Source: Erysipelotrichaceae bacterium (GTDB lineage Bacteria; Bacillota_I; Bacilli_A; Erysipelotrichales; Coprobacillaceae). Taken from it: a DNA stretch of 64,000 nucleotides. Below the pieces are notes generated by a model. It was not told the origin of the DNA, ran no database searches, and saw only the letters and a list, made by a program, of their open reading frames with translations. Both the position numbers and the translations under genes were made by a program. Positions within the stretch are counted from its first letter, which is position 1. Each line of letters opens with the position of its first letter. The stretch lies in NCBI GenBank assembly GCA_018365815.1, contig JAGZJH010000003.1:1-64000 (forward strand), written 5' to 3'. This document shows positions 33,975-41,656 of this stretch, piece by piece.

Positions 33975-34346
33975 ATGACAATTAAAGAAGTTAGTCAAAA
34001 AATGGATATTAGTGCTGATACATTAAGATATTATGAAAGAGTAGGATTAATTCCGAGTGTTAAACGTAATAAAAGTGGTATACGAGATTATGATGAAGAA
34101 GATTTAAGATGGATCCAATTTGCAAAATGTATGCGTCAATCAGGTCTATCAATTGAATCGTTGGTAGAATATTTAAAATTGTTTTTAGAGGGTGAGCATA
34201 CTTGTGAAGCAAGACGTGAGTTGTTATTAGAAGAACGAGAAAAGTTATTGGCACGTATCGAATCAATGAATGAAACTTTAGAACGTTTGAATTATAAAAT
34301 TGAAAATTATGATAAGATTTTAAAACAACAACCACCTAAAAAATAA
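33975..34346 (+). CDS. MerR-family regulator, AdhR/NmlR-like
   Basis: 123 residues. MTIKEVSQKMDISADTLRYYERVGLIP is the MerR helix-turn-helix and RDYDEEDLRWIQFAKCMRQSGLSIESL the wing; a C-terminal coiled coil follows. A cysteine stands at residue 52 (AKCMRQ), the position of the redox/electrophile-sensing Cys of Bacillus AdhR, which controls aldehyde-detoxification genes; a second Cys (HTCEARR) is near 77. The two 19-bp-spacer promoters at 30483 and 33906 are its likely targets. Confidence 0.85.
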   Translation: MTIKEVSQKMDISADTLRYYERVGLIPSVKRNKSGIRDYDEEDLRWIQFAKCMRQSGLSIESLVEYLKLFLEGEHTCEARRELLLEEREKLLARIESMNETLERLNYKIENYDKILKQQPPKK

Positions 34347-34447
34347 TTTGATTAAAGTGAGAAGTATGATTTTATCAATACCAATTATAAGTTTATTATG
34401 CGTAAAAAATATACAAAAATTAGATAGAAAGTTCGAGTAAAAATAGT

Positions 34448-35261
34448 ATGAAAGTTATTCAAAAAAATGTGATGACATTTATACAAAAAGTTAATTACCT
34501 GCTACAGATATTGTAGTAAATCCATATGTTGGATGTATGCATAAATGTATTTATTGTTATGCTTGTTTTATGAAAATAGAAGAATGGGGAGAATATCTTG
34601 TAATAAAAGATTGGCAGACAAAAAATCTAAAAAAATTAGAAAATAAAACTATTTTGTTTTCATCTATAACTGATCCGTTTCAACCAATAAACTTAAAATA
34701 CAAAAAAACTCAAAAGGCATTAATGGAGATAAAAACTCAAGCATTGATACAAATGTAGAAATATTAACTAAATCAAAATTTATTTTAAAAGAATTAGAAC
34801 TAATTAAAAATATAAGCAATATAAAAGTGGGTATTTCTTTAACTACACTTAATGATAAGATTTCAAAAAGAATAGAACCAGGTGCTAGTTTATCTAGTGA
34901 AAGACTGCAAACCCTTAAAAAATTAAGTAAAGAAAAGATTAAATGTTATGCGTTTATTCTCCCTATAATTCCTTATATAACAAATATATTTCAGATTATA
35001 GATGAAGTATATGAATATGTGGGTTATATATGTTTTGAAAATTTGAATTTGAGAAGTCCTTATAAATGTGAAATACTAAATTTTGCAAAAGAGGTTCTTT
35101 CTAAAGATAAATATCAAGATTTTAAGAGAATTTTTAATGACTCAAATTATGGTAAAATATAATGACAACAGTTGGAAAAAAGAATAGAACAGTATTGTCA
35201 AACTAAATATATTGCATATAAAATGTACTTTTATCATAGTAAAATAATAAAAAATAGATGA
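34448..35261 (+). pseudogene. SPL-type radical SAM protein gene, decayed
   Basis: Fragments in changing frames read MKVIQKNVMTFIQKVN, then (frame change near 34492) LPATDIVVNPYVGCMHKCIYCYAC with the radical SAM Cx3Cx2C-type motif, then EEWGEYLVIKDWQ and ILFSSITDPFQPIN, a frame change near 34735, DTNVEILTKSKFILKELELI, VGISLTTLNDKISKRIEPGA, a stop at 35160, and another frame with QLEKRIEQYCQ to TGA 35261. The domain order resembles spore photoproduct lyase-like radical SAM proteins. At least three frame changes make it non-functional. ATG 34448 is the apparent old start. Confidence 0.75.
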
Positions 35262-35753
35262 TAAAGATAAATAATTGTAAAATCTTAACTTAAACACTTT
35301 TGAAAATATAAAAACACCTTATGCCCTGTATTTAGAAGGATTTAGAGAGTTTTTTCAATTAAAAAAAACGCGTACGTTTTATTTTGTTTACAGGTAAGTG
35401 CCAAATAAAATAGTGGATTAAATATAGAACTCAAGAAACTATATTATAGTTTTTATATTCTTTAAAAATTATATAGAAAGAAATCTTCGCACGGTAAAAT
35501 TACCGTGTTTTTTAGTATGTTGGGTATGGTATAAATTAAATTAGCCGCCAAGTGTGGTCAACCACAAGTTGTTGATAATGATGTCGTGGGTGAAAGAAAT
35601 AGGGTATAAATGATAAACTAATAATGTACAAATAGTTTGTATAATTTCATAGTTAATGGTATAAAATAACAATTATCAGTATGAGTTTCTAAAGATATTA
35701 CGTTAAATAATTCTTAATATATGTATATAATAATGATGCAAGGAGTGATTATT
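35262..35753 (+). other. Gene-poor stretch with debris and an orphan terminator
   Basis: A short open stretch at about 35280-35396 reads NIKTPYALYLEGFREFFQLK and ends TAA, and another at about 35540-35610 reads LAAKCGQPQVVDNDVVGERN; neither has a start signal or recognised family. A clean terminator, CACGGTA/TACCGTG plus six Ts (35490-35513), stands with no gene in front. These look like remnants of lost genes between the radical SAM pseudogene and the toxin-antitoxin pair. Confidence 0.5.
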
Positions 35754-36044
35754 ATGCCAATTATTAAACCTATTTCAGATTTAAGAAATTATAATCAGGT
35801 ACTAGAAAAAGTGTCAGTTGGATCACCAGTCTATTTGACAAAAAATGGTCACGGTTGTTATACGATTATGGATATTAACGAACAAGAAGAAATGTATGAA
35901 AAAGCAAAGAAGTATGATAAAATTGTTGCTGAAATTGAACTTATGAATATGTTAAATGAAAGTGTCGTTTCTGCTAATAAAGAAGGCTGGATTGATGAAG
36001 ATGATATACTAAAACATTTTGAAAAGAGATTTAACAATGACTAA
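35754..36044 (+). CDS. Phd/YefM-type antitoxin
   Basis: 96 residues. MPIIKPISDLRNYNQVLEKV and GSPVYLTKNGHGCYTIMDI are the N-terminal DNA-binding fold of the Phd/YefM family; the C-terminal helical part (NEQEEMYEKAKKYDKI...) would wrap the toxin. ATG 35754 follows AAGGAG. The toxin gene starts inside its last codons (eight-base overlap), the usual antitoxin-first coupling. Such antitoxins repress their own promoter. Confidence 0.85.
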   Translation: MPIIKPISDLRNYNQVLEKVSVGSPVYLTKNGHGCYTIMDINEQEEMYEKAKKYDKIVAEIELMNMLNESVVSANKEGWIDEDDILKHFEKRFNND

Positions 36045-36342
36045 AATTCTCTATTCACCAAAATCAAGAAAAGATTTAGATAATATTTTTGATTATATTT
36101 ATGGTGATTTAAATAATCTGGTTGTAGCCAATAAAACAGTAAAAGGAATTCTTGATAAAGTGAGTGAACTTAAAGAATATCCTCAACTTGGACCAATATG
36201 GTATTTAGAAAACAATATTGATAGCGGTTTTCGCTTTTTAAGATATGAAAATTACATTTTATTTTATCAAATGACTAAAGAAACTATTTTGATTGTACGA
36301 GTACTGTATCACTTGCAGGATTATGTTAAACAGTTATTTTAA
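36037..36342 (+). CDS. RelE/ParE-type toxin
   Basis: 101 residues. MTKILYSPKSRKDLDNIFDYI, then GILDKVSELKEYPQLGPIW, and FRFLRYENYILFYQ...ILIVRVLYHLQDY follow the RelE/ParE plan, with the Arg-Val-x-x motif near the C-terminus. The family either cleaves mRNA on the ribosome or poisons gyrase; the ParE-like spacing (DLDNIFDYI, P-L-G) makes ParE/YoeB-like equally possible. Start ATG 36037 lies within the antitoxin's last codons. Confidence 0.85.
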   Translation: MTKILYSPKSRKDLDNIFDYIYGDLNNLVVANKTVKGILDKVSELKEYPQLGPIWYLENNIDSGFRFLRYENYILFYQMTKETILIVRVLYHLQDYVKQLF

Positions 36343-36363
36343 GAAAAGATATTAATTTTACAA

Positions 36364-36402
36364 GGTAGAAGGAAGTTGAATAAACTGCTTTCTACTTTTT
36401 TA
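36364..36402 (+). terminator. Terminator after the toxin gene
   Basis: GTAGAAGGAAGTT and AACTGCTTTCTAC form an imperfect stem ending in TTTTTT. Confidence 0.6.
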
Positions 36403-36500
36403 GTGTTTTAAATGAGCATAATGGTTATTTTTTTTATCTGAAAATCATTAGGTGAAAGCGTTAATCAGTGTTAAAATATAAAAGCATTGGAGGGGAAAAA

Positions 36501-37847
36501 ATGTTTAGTTTAAAAGTAGACTTAACGAAAGATAAAATTTTAAAAGCGTTAATTCTTTTTGCAATACCGATTTTAATTGCAAATATTTTCCAACAGTTAT
36601 ATAACACTATGGATACAATGATTGTGGGAAATTATTTAGGAGATACTTCACTAGCAGCCATTGGAGCTAGTGGGGCAGTTTATGAATTGTTAATTGGTTT
36701 TGCAATAGGAGTAGGAAATGGTTTAAGTATTGTAGTCGCGCGTAATTTTGGGGCAAAAGATGACGATTTATTAAAACGTTCTGTGGCAGGTTCAATTGTC
36801 ATTGGAATTGCTTTAACATTAGTGATTATGCTCATTGCTAAGTTAGGTTTATATCCATTGCTTAGATTATTAAATACACCTGAAAATATCATTAAAGAAT
36901 CATATTCATATATTGCAACGATTACAACCTTTGTTGGGGTTATGTTTGCCTATAATTTATGTGCAGGGTTACTTCGTGCAATTGGTAATAGTGTTATGCC
37001 ATTAGTATTTTTAATTATTTCATCTGCAATTAATATAGTATTGGATATTTATTTAATTACTGAATTTAATATGGGAATACAGGGAGCAGCAGTTGCTACT
37101 GTAATTTCACAGTTTATTTCAGTTGTTTTATGTTTAATATATATTTATATTAAAACCCCTTTACTCATTCCTCAAAAACATCATTTTAAATATGATAAAG
37201 CATTATATCAAGAATTATTGGGACAAGGTTTTTCAATGGGATTTATGATGGCGATAGTTTCAACGGGAACAGTCATTTTGCAAAGAGCAATTAATGATTT
37301 TGGATATTTAATTATTGCAGGTCATACGACAGCAAGAAAAGCAAATTCATTTTTTATGATGCCTGGAGCTACAATTGGGGTGGCATTATCTACTTTTGTA
37401 TCACAAAATAAAGGGGCGAATCAAAGAGAGCGTATTCGAGAAGGAATGCGTATTGCAAATATAATTTGTATTGCCTGGGGAATTATTTCAACAGTAATTT
37501 TATTTTTCTTTGCAGCACCTTTAATTGAATTAATCTCAGGTTCATCAGAAGCAGTAGTATTAGAAAACGGAGCTAAATATTTAGTTATCAATGCACCATT
37601 TTATGCCATATTAGGAATTTTACTTAATTTACGAAATGCTTTACAAGGAATTGGTAAGAAAATTGTTCCTCTTATTTCAAGTGTCATTGAGTTTGTAGGC
37701 AAAATTGTATTTGCAGCAGTTTGTATTCCTGCTTTAGGATATTTTGGGGTAATTATTTGTGAACCGGTGATTTGGTGTTGTATGTGTGCACAGTTATTAT
37801 ATGCATTTTATCACAATTCATATATTCGAGGAGTAGATGAAAATTAA
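36501..37847 (+). CDS. MATE-family efflux transporter
   Basis: 448 residues and about 12 membrane helices. ILFAIPILIANIFQQLYNTMDTMIVGNYLGD and GASGAVYELLIGFAIGVGNG are classic MATE N-terminal motifs, with the internal repeat seen again around VSTGTVILQRAINDFGYLIIAGHT. MATE proteins export cationic compounds by Na+ or H+ antiport; the substrate is unknown. ATG 36501 follows TGGAGGGG; the frame opens earlier but without a site. Confidence 0.92.
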   Translation: MFSLKVDLTKDKILKALILFAIPILIANIFQQLYNTMDTMIVGNYLGDTSLAAIGASGAVYELLIGFAIGVGNGLSIVVARNFGAKDDDLLKRSVAGSIVIGIALTLVIMLIAKLGLYPLLRLLNTPENIIKESYSYIATITTFVGVMFAYNLCAGLLRAIGNSVMPLVFLIISSAINIVLDIYLITEFNMGIQGAAVATVISQFISVVLCLIYIYIKTPLLIPQKHHFKYDKALYQELLGQGFSMGFMMAIVSTGTVILQRAINDFGYLIIAGHTTARKANSFFMMPGATIGVALSTFVSQNKGANQRERIREGMRIANIICIAWGIISTVILFFFAAPLIELISGSSEAVVLENGAKYLVINAPFYAILGILLNLRNALQGIGKKIVPLISSVIEFVGKIVFAAVCIPALGYFGVIICEPVIWCCMCAQLLYAFYHNSYIRGVDEN

Positions 37848-38202
37848 AATAACATACTAAATGCTAGTATGGTGTTGTATTAGTTTTCTTAATGGATTAA
37901 AAGAGTATATGATAAAAAAGAATTTCATCATGAAGTTCTTTTTCACTATATTTATTATAAACAAATTGTTATTATAACTTTCATTTCATTTATGTAGCAA
38001 TGAATGCAGTAATCATACAAGGTATGAGGGTTTAAAGTAGGTAATCATGTTTAAATAAAGAATTTAATTTTGAAGTGGATTTAGATTATTTAAAACAACA
38101 AGTGATATCAATAATTATATTAGTTGTGATGACTTCTAGTCATCATTTGACTTTTGAGAATAATTAAGTGAAAATTACGATTAAATAATATTAAAGAGAT
38201 AT
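37848..38202. other. Intergenic stretch with hairpins, no gene seen
   Basis: CATACTA/TAGTATG (37857-37875) is a weak terminator after the MATE gene. AAAAGAA..TCAT-ATGA..TTCTTTT (37914-37943) is a second hairpin usable on either strand, and ATGACT-TCT-AGTCAT lies near 38130-38146. An open stretch ending near 38166 (KEFNFEVDLDYLKQQ) has no start signal and is probably chance or debris. Confidence 0.45.
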
Positions 38203-38239
38203 TCAATCTTGCTTTTTATTTTTAAGATTCTGAATATCT
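38189..38239 (-). terminator. Terminator of the small minus-strand gene
   Basis: On the minus strand AGATATTCAGAATCTT pairs with AAGATTGAATATCT, overlapping the end of the gene and followed by CTTTAATATTATTT; the tail is only partly T-rich. Confidence 0.5.
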
Positions 38240-38550
38240 TTTTTCATTTTTTCAAGTGTTTGTAATATTAATTCAAGTTCATCTTCTGGTTTTTGATGAT
38301 CTTTATCATCATCTTTTTTATCATTAGTAGAATCATCAGGTTCTTTTTGAGATGTTTTAATAAATTCTTGGCGTTCTTCAATCACTGCTAACCAAGCAGC
38401 ATTAGCAGATAATACATCAGAAACTAAACCTAACCAAGAGGAAATTGCTTCTTGTTGGGTAGCACTAAAATCATCAATTAATAGATAGCCAACAATAATT
38501 GCGGAACCAGAAAATGTCAATGGCGAAACGTTGGGAAGAAATTTTTTCAT
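38203..38550 (-). CDS. Small protein with hydrophobic N-terminus and charged coiled coil
   Basis: 115 residues. The N-terminal part LTFSGSAIIVGYLLIDDFSA is hydrophobic, possibly a membrane segment; a Lys/Asp/Pro-rich linker (STNDKKDDDKDHQKPEDE) leads to a short C-terminal coiled coil (LELILQTLEKMKKDIQNL). I know of similar small Firmicute proteins beginning SPLTFS(A/G)SAIIVGYLLIDD but not of any function. AGGTGATC precedes the ATG. It is transcribed away from ddh across a shared region with a long dyad. Confidence 0.7.
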   Translation of the reverse strand: MKKFLPNVSPLTFSGSAIIVGYLLIDDFSATQQEAISSWLGLVSDVLSANAAWLAVIEERQEFIKTSQKEPDDSTNDKKDDDKDHQKPEDELELILQTLEKMKKDIQNLKNKKQD

Positions 38551-38588
38551 ATGATCACCTATTATATTGTATGTTAGTTAATACATGA

Positions 38589-38660
38589 TGTGACACTTTG
38601 GTTAAAATGATAAAAATTTAATTCATTTTACTTGTCACATATATTTGTGAGTGTTAGAAT
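38589..38660 (+). promoter_or_regulatory. ddh promoter overlapped by an inverted repeat
   Basis: TTGTCA (38632-38637) and TAGAAT (38655-38660) are 17 bases apart. TGTCACA over the -35 (38633-38639) is mirrored by TGTGACA (38589-38595), with an inner pair AAAATGA/TCATTTT (38604-38610, 38623-38629). The repeats could bind a regulator of both divergent genes. Confidence 0.5.
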
Positions 38661-38688
38661 TAGGTGTATTTAAGGAGGGGATTTTAAT

Positions 38689-39660
38689 ATGATTAGAATT
38701 GGAATTAATGGTTATGGAAATTTAGGTAGAGGTGTAGAAAAAGCAATCGCTAAAAATCCGGATATGGAACTTGTGGCTGTTTTTTCAAGACGTGGAGATG
38801 GTATTCAAAAAACTGATACAGGTGTCACTTTAGTGAATATTAACGAAGCGGCCTCTTATCAAGATAAAATTGATGTAATGATTTTATGTGGTGGTTCAGC
38901 AACTGATTTACCAATACAAGGACCTGAAATGGCGAGGTTATTTAATACAGTCGATAGTTTTGATACACATGCAAAAATTCCTGAATATTTTGATAAAGTT
39001 GATACTGAAAGCAAAAAAGCAAATAAATTATCACTTATTTCATGCGGATGGGATCCAGGATTATTTTCATTAGCTCGTTGCTTATTCCAAGCGGTTTTAC
39101 CTGATGGAAAAGATTATACTTTCTGGGGTAAAGGTGTATCTCAAGGCCACAGTGATGCAATTAGAAGAATTGAAGGCGTACAAGATGCAAGACAATATAC
39201 AGTCCCTGTTCAAGAAGCGTTAGTTGGGGCGAGATCTAGTGAACGTCCTGAATTTACTGCACGCCAAAAACATACTCGTGAATGTTATGTTGTTGCTAAA
39301 GAAGGTGCAGATTTAAAACGTATTGAAAATGAAATTATCACAATGCCAAATTATTTTGCTGATTACGATACAACAGTAACATTCATTTCACAAGAAGAAT
39401 TAAATGAAAAACATTCTAAATTACCTCATGGCGGTTTCGTTATTCGTAACGGTGAAACTAGTGAAGGTGTAAAACAAGTAGCTGAGTTATCATTAAACTT
39501 AGATAGTAACCCAGAATTTACATCAAGTGTATTAGTTGCATATGCTAGAGCAGTTTATCGTATGTCAAAACAACAAAGTGGTGCGATTACAGTATTAGAT
39601 GTTCCGTTTAGTTTATTACATCTAAGTAGTGGAGAAGATTTAAGAAAAGAATTATTATAA
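38689..39660 (+). CDS. ddh: meso-Diaminopimelate dehydrogenase
   Basis: 323 residues. IRIGINGYGNLGRGVEKAI is the NADP-binding start; CGGSATDLPIQGPEMARLFNTVDSFDTHAKIPEYF, CGWDPGLFSLARCLFQAVLPDG and FWGKGVSQGHSDAIRRI are the diagnostic DapDH blocks. It makes meso-DAP in one step from tetrahydrodipicolinate, giving lysine and peptidoglycan precursor. AAGGAGG precedes the ATG. Confidence 0.95.
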   Translation: MIRIGINGYGNLGRGVEKAIAKNPDMELVAVFSRRGDGIQKTDTGVTLVNINEAASYQDKIDVMILCGGSATDLPIQGPEMARLFNTVDSFDTHAKIPEYFDKVDTESKKANKLSLISCGWDPGLFSLARCLFQAVLPDGKDYTFWGKGVSQGHSDAIRRIEGVQDARQYTVPVQEALVGARSSERPEFTARQKHTRECYVVAKEGADLKRIENEIITMPNYFADYDTTVTFISQEELNEKHSKLPHGGFVIRNGETSEGVKQVAELSLNLDSNPEFTSSVLVAYARAVYRMSKQQSGAITVLDVPFSLLHLSSGEDLRKELL

Positions 39661-39683
39661 AAGTCTCATTTGAGACTTTTTTT
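39661..39683 (+). terminator. Terminator after ddh
   Basis: AAGTCTCA (39661-39668) pairs with TGAGACTT (39671-39678), followed by Ts. Confidence 0.8.
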
Positions 39684-39697
39684 AAAGGAGAAATTAA

Positions 39698-40183
39698 ATG
39701 ATTATTCGACTATTTCAAGAAAAAGACTTAGACCAAGTTTTAAATTTATTTTATGATACCGTTCATCAAGTAAATGTTCGAGATTATACTACTGAACAAT
39801 TAGACGTTTGGGCACCCAGATTCCCTAATCAAGAAAAGTGGTTAAACAAATTATTGGAAAGTTATTGTTTAGTAGTAGAAAAAGATAATAAGATTATAGG
39901 GTTTTCAAATATCTATCCTCATGGTCAACTGGATTGTCTATATGTCCATTATCAATATATTCACCAAGGGATTGGTAAATTACTGTTACAAAGTTTAGAA
40001 GCCTATGCGATTAGTCAAAATGAAGAAAAAATATTTGTAGATGTTTCATTAACTGCATTAGAAATGTTTAAACATTTTAATTATCAAATAATTGAAAAAC
40101 AAAATGTTGAACGCAAAGGGATTATTTTAGTAAATTATAAGATGGTTAAAGTTTTAAAAACTGTGAATTTCGAAGATAATTGA
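39698..40183 (+). CDS. GNAT family N-acetyltransferase
   Basis: 161 residues: IIRLFQEKDLDQVLNLFYDT at the N-terminus, a central GFSNIYPHGQLDCLYVHYQY strand, and the acetyl-CoA loop region HQGIGKLLLQSLEAYA (Q/R-x-x-G-x-G/A type). The C-terminal FKHFNYQIIEKQNVERKGI is typical of the YafP-like group. The substrate is unknown. AAAGGAG precedes the ATG, a few bases after the ddh terminator. Confidence 0.85.
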   Translation: MIIRLFQEKDLDQVLNLFYDTVHQVNVRDYTTEQLDVWAPRFPNQEKWLNKLLESYCLVVEKDNKIIGFSNIYPHGQLDCLYVHYQYIHQGIGKLLLQSLEAYAISQNEEKIFVDVSLTALEMFKHFNYQIIEKQNVERKGIILVNYKMVKVLKTVNFEDN

Positions 40184-40322
40184 TGTGACAATTTTTTATG
40201 TTATGGTATCATTTTATTAAGAAATTATAAATATTATCAAGATTATCTAAATTTTTAAGAAATCTATAACATTAAACTTAGCTTAGTGGTATAATAAGGT
40301 AAATTAATTAATGAGGTGAATT

Positions 40323-41615
40323 ATGGATAAGAAAGGAAAAATCATAACTGCAGTCATTGGATTTATTTTTGTAAGTTCAGTTGTTACTACTGGATTGATT
40401 TTTTCTGTTGATCCGGTGGTTGTTAAACAACAACAATTTACTTACGAATTGTATCAAGAAATTCCAACAGATGTAGAAAGTTATGTACGTGCAAATGCCA
40501 AAGTTTTAAGTGGTGTTTCGGTAAATTTGAGTAATGTTGAAACTGATAAAGTTGGAGTTTATGATGCTTATGCTGAATATTCAGGAAAGAAATATCCTTT
40601 TAGCATACAAATTCGTGATACAGCCGAACCAATTGCCACATTAGTTCAAACGAAGTATGAAATTAATATTAATGAAACACTTTATGCTAAAGATATGATT
40701 AAAGAAGTAGTAGAAGATTCTTCTTATAAAGTTTATTTTGATGAAGAAGATAAACCGGAATCTAAAACATTTACAGAAGCGAAGACTTATAATGATGTAT
40801 TTATTATTGTAGAAGATGAACATGGAAATAAATCACAAAAACTAAGAGTGAGTGTTGTGGTGAAAAATAAAAGCGATAAACCGATTTTAGTTGGTGTTAA
40901 AGATACAACTATCCAACTTAATAGTCCATTTGATATATTATCCGGTGTAAAAGCAACCGATAAGACAGATGGTGATTTAACTAACAAAATTAAAGTAGAC
41001 GGAAAAGTGAATACAAATAAAATAGGTGTTTATGAAATTGTTTATCGTGTTACAAATTCAAATGGCTATACGACTTCAATCACTCGAAAAATTACAGTGA
41101 CTAAGGAAACTTTATCCGGTGATGATAGTCAACGAGATGTTGCCGATGGACCATATTTAGCGAAAGTTGAAATGAGAGAAAGAGAATCTGTTTATCTAAC
41201 ACTTAAACGTAATTTGTTTACCGGAAATAATGCTTTAGATTTAGTTAAACAAATGAATGATTATTTAGTAAAATATGTTGAATATACATCAGTTGATGTG
41301 GATAACAAAAAAGCAAACAGTTCTTACGGTGTCATTAAAAACAATATTGGAACTGACCAAGGCTTCGCTAGAGCATTTTTATATATGAGCGATATGCAAG
41401 AAATCGAATGTTTATATGTTACAGGTAAGTATAATAATCGAAATCGTGCTTGGAATATTGTGAAAATTGGTAATTATTATTATCATATCGATATAGCGAT
41501 GAATAGAAAGTTAAATCAGCAATTTAAATTGTATTCTACACAAGAAATGCTAGAGTTGGGATATAGTTTTGGTGAAGCAAAATATCCGGTATGTAATCAT
41601 ACATTTAATCCTTAA
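40323..41615 (+). CDS. Surface protein: DUF5011-like domains plus inactive-looking transglutaminase fold
   Basis: 430 residues. An N-terminal membrane anchor (about 8-29) is followed by beta-rich modules; the clearest DUF5011-like domain (about 185-262) has GVKATDKTDGDLTNKIKVDG and GVYEIVYRVTNSNG. The C-terminal part follows the transglutaminase core plan (AFLYMSDMQEIECLYVTG, then RAWNIVKIGNYYYHIDIA), but the catalytic Cys is replaced (GTDQGFARAF) and the HAWN His is Arg (RAWN). It is probably a binding pseudoenzyme outside the membrane. It lies upstream of the Tad-like operon that uses the same DUF5011 modules. GAGGTG precedes the ATG. Confidence 0.75.
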   Translation: MDKKGKIITAVIGFIFVSSVVTTGLIFSVDPVVVKQQQFTYELYQEIPTDVESYVRANAKVLSGVSVNLSNVETDKVGVYDAYAEYSGKKYPFSIQIRDTAEPIATLVQTKYEININETLYAKDMIKEVVEDSSYKVYFDEEDKPESKTFTEAKTYNDVFIIVEDEHGNKSQKLRVSVVVKNKSDKPILVGVKDTTIQLNSPFDILSGVKATDKTDGDLTNKIKVDGKVNTNKIGVYEIVYRVTNSNGYTTSITRKITVTKETLSGDDSQRDVADGPYLAKVEMRERESVYLTLKRNLFTGNNALDLVKQMNDYLVKYVEYTSVDVDNKKANSSYGVIKNNIGTDQGFARAFLYMSDMQEIECLYVTGKYNNRNRAWNIVKIGNYYYHIDIAMNRKLNQQFKLYSTQEMLELGYSFGEAKYPVCNHTFNP

Positions 41616-41638
41616 ATCTCACTGTGGTGAGATTTTTA
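41616..41638 (+). terminator. Terminator between the surface protein and GDPD genes
   Basis: AATCTCAC (41616-41623) pairs with GTGAGATT (41628-41635), then Ts; partial read-through is possible since the next gene starts 19 bases later. Confidence 0.7.
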
Positions 41639-41656
41639 TTTACAAGGAGGGATTTA

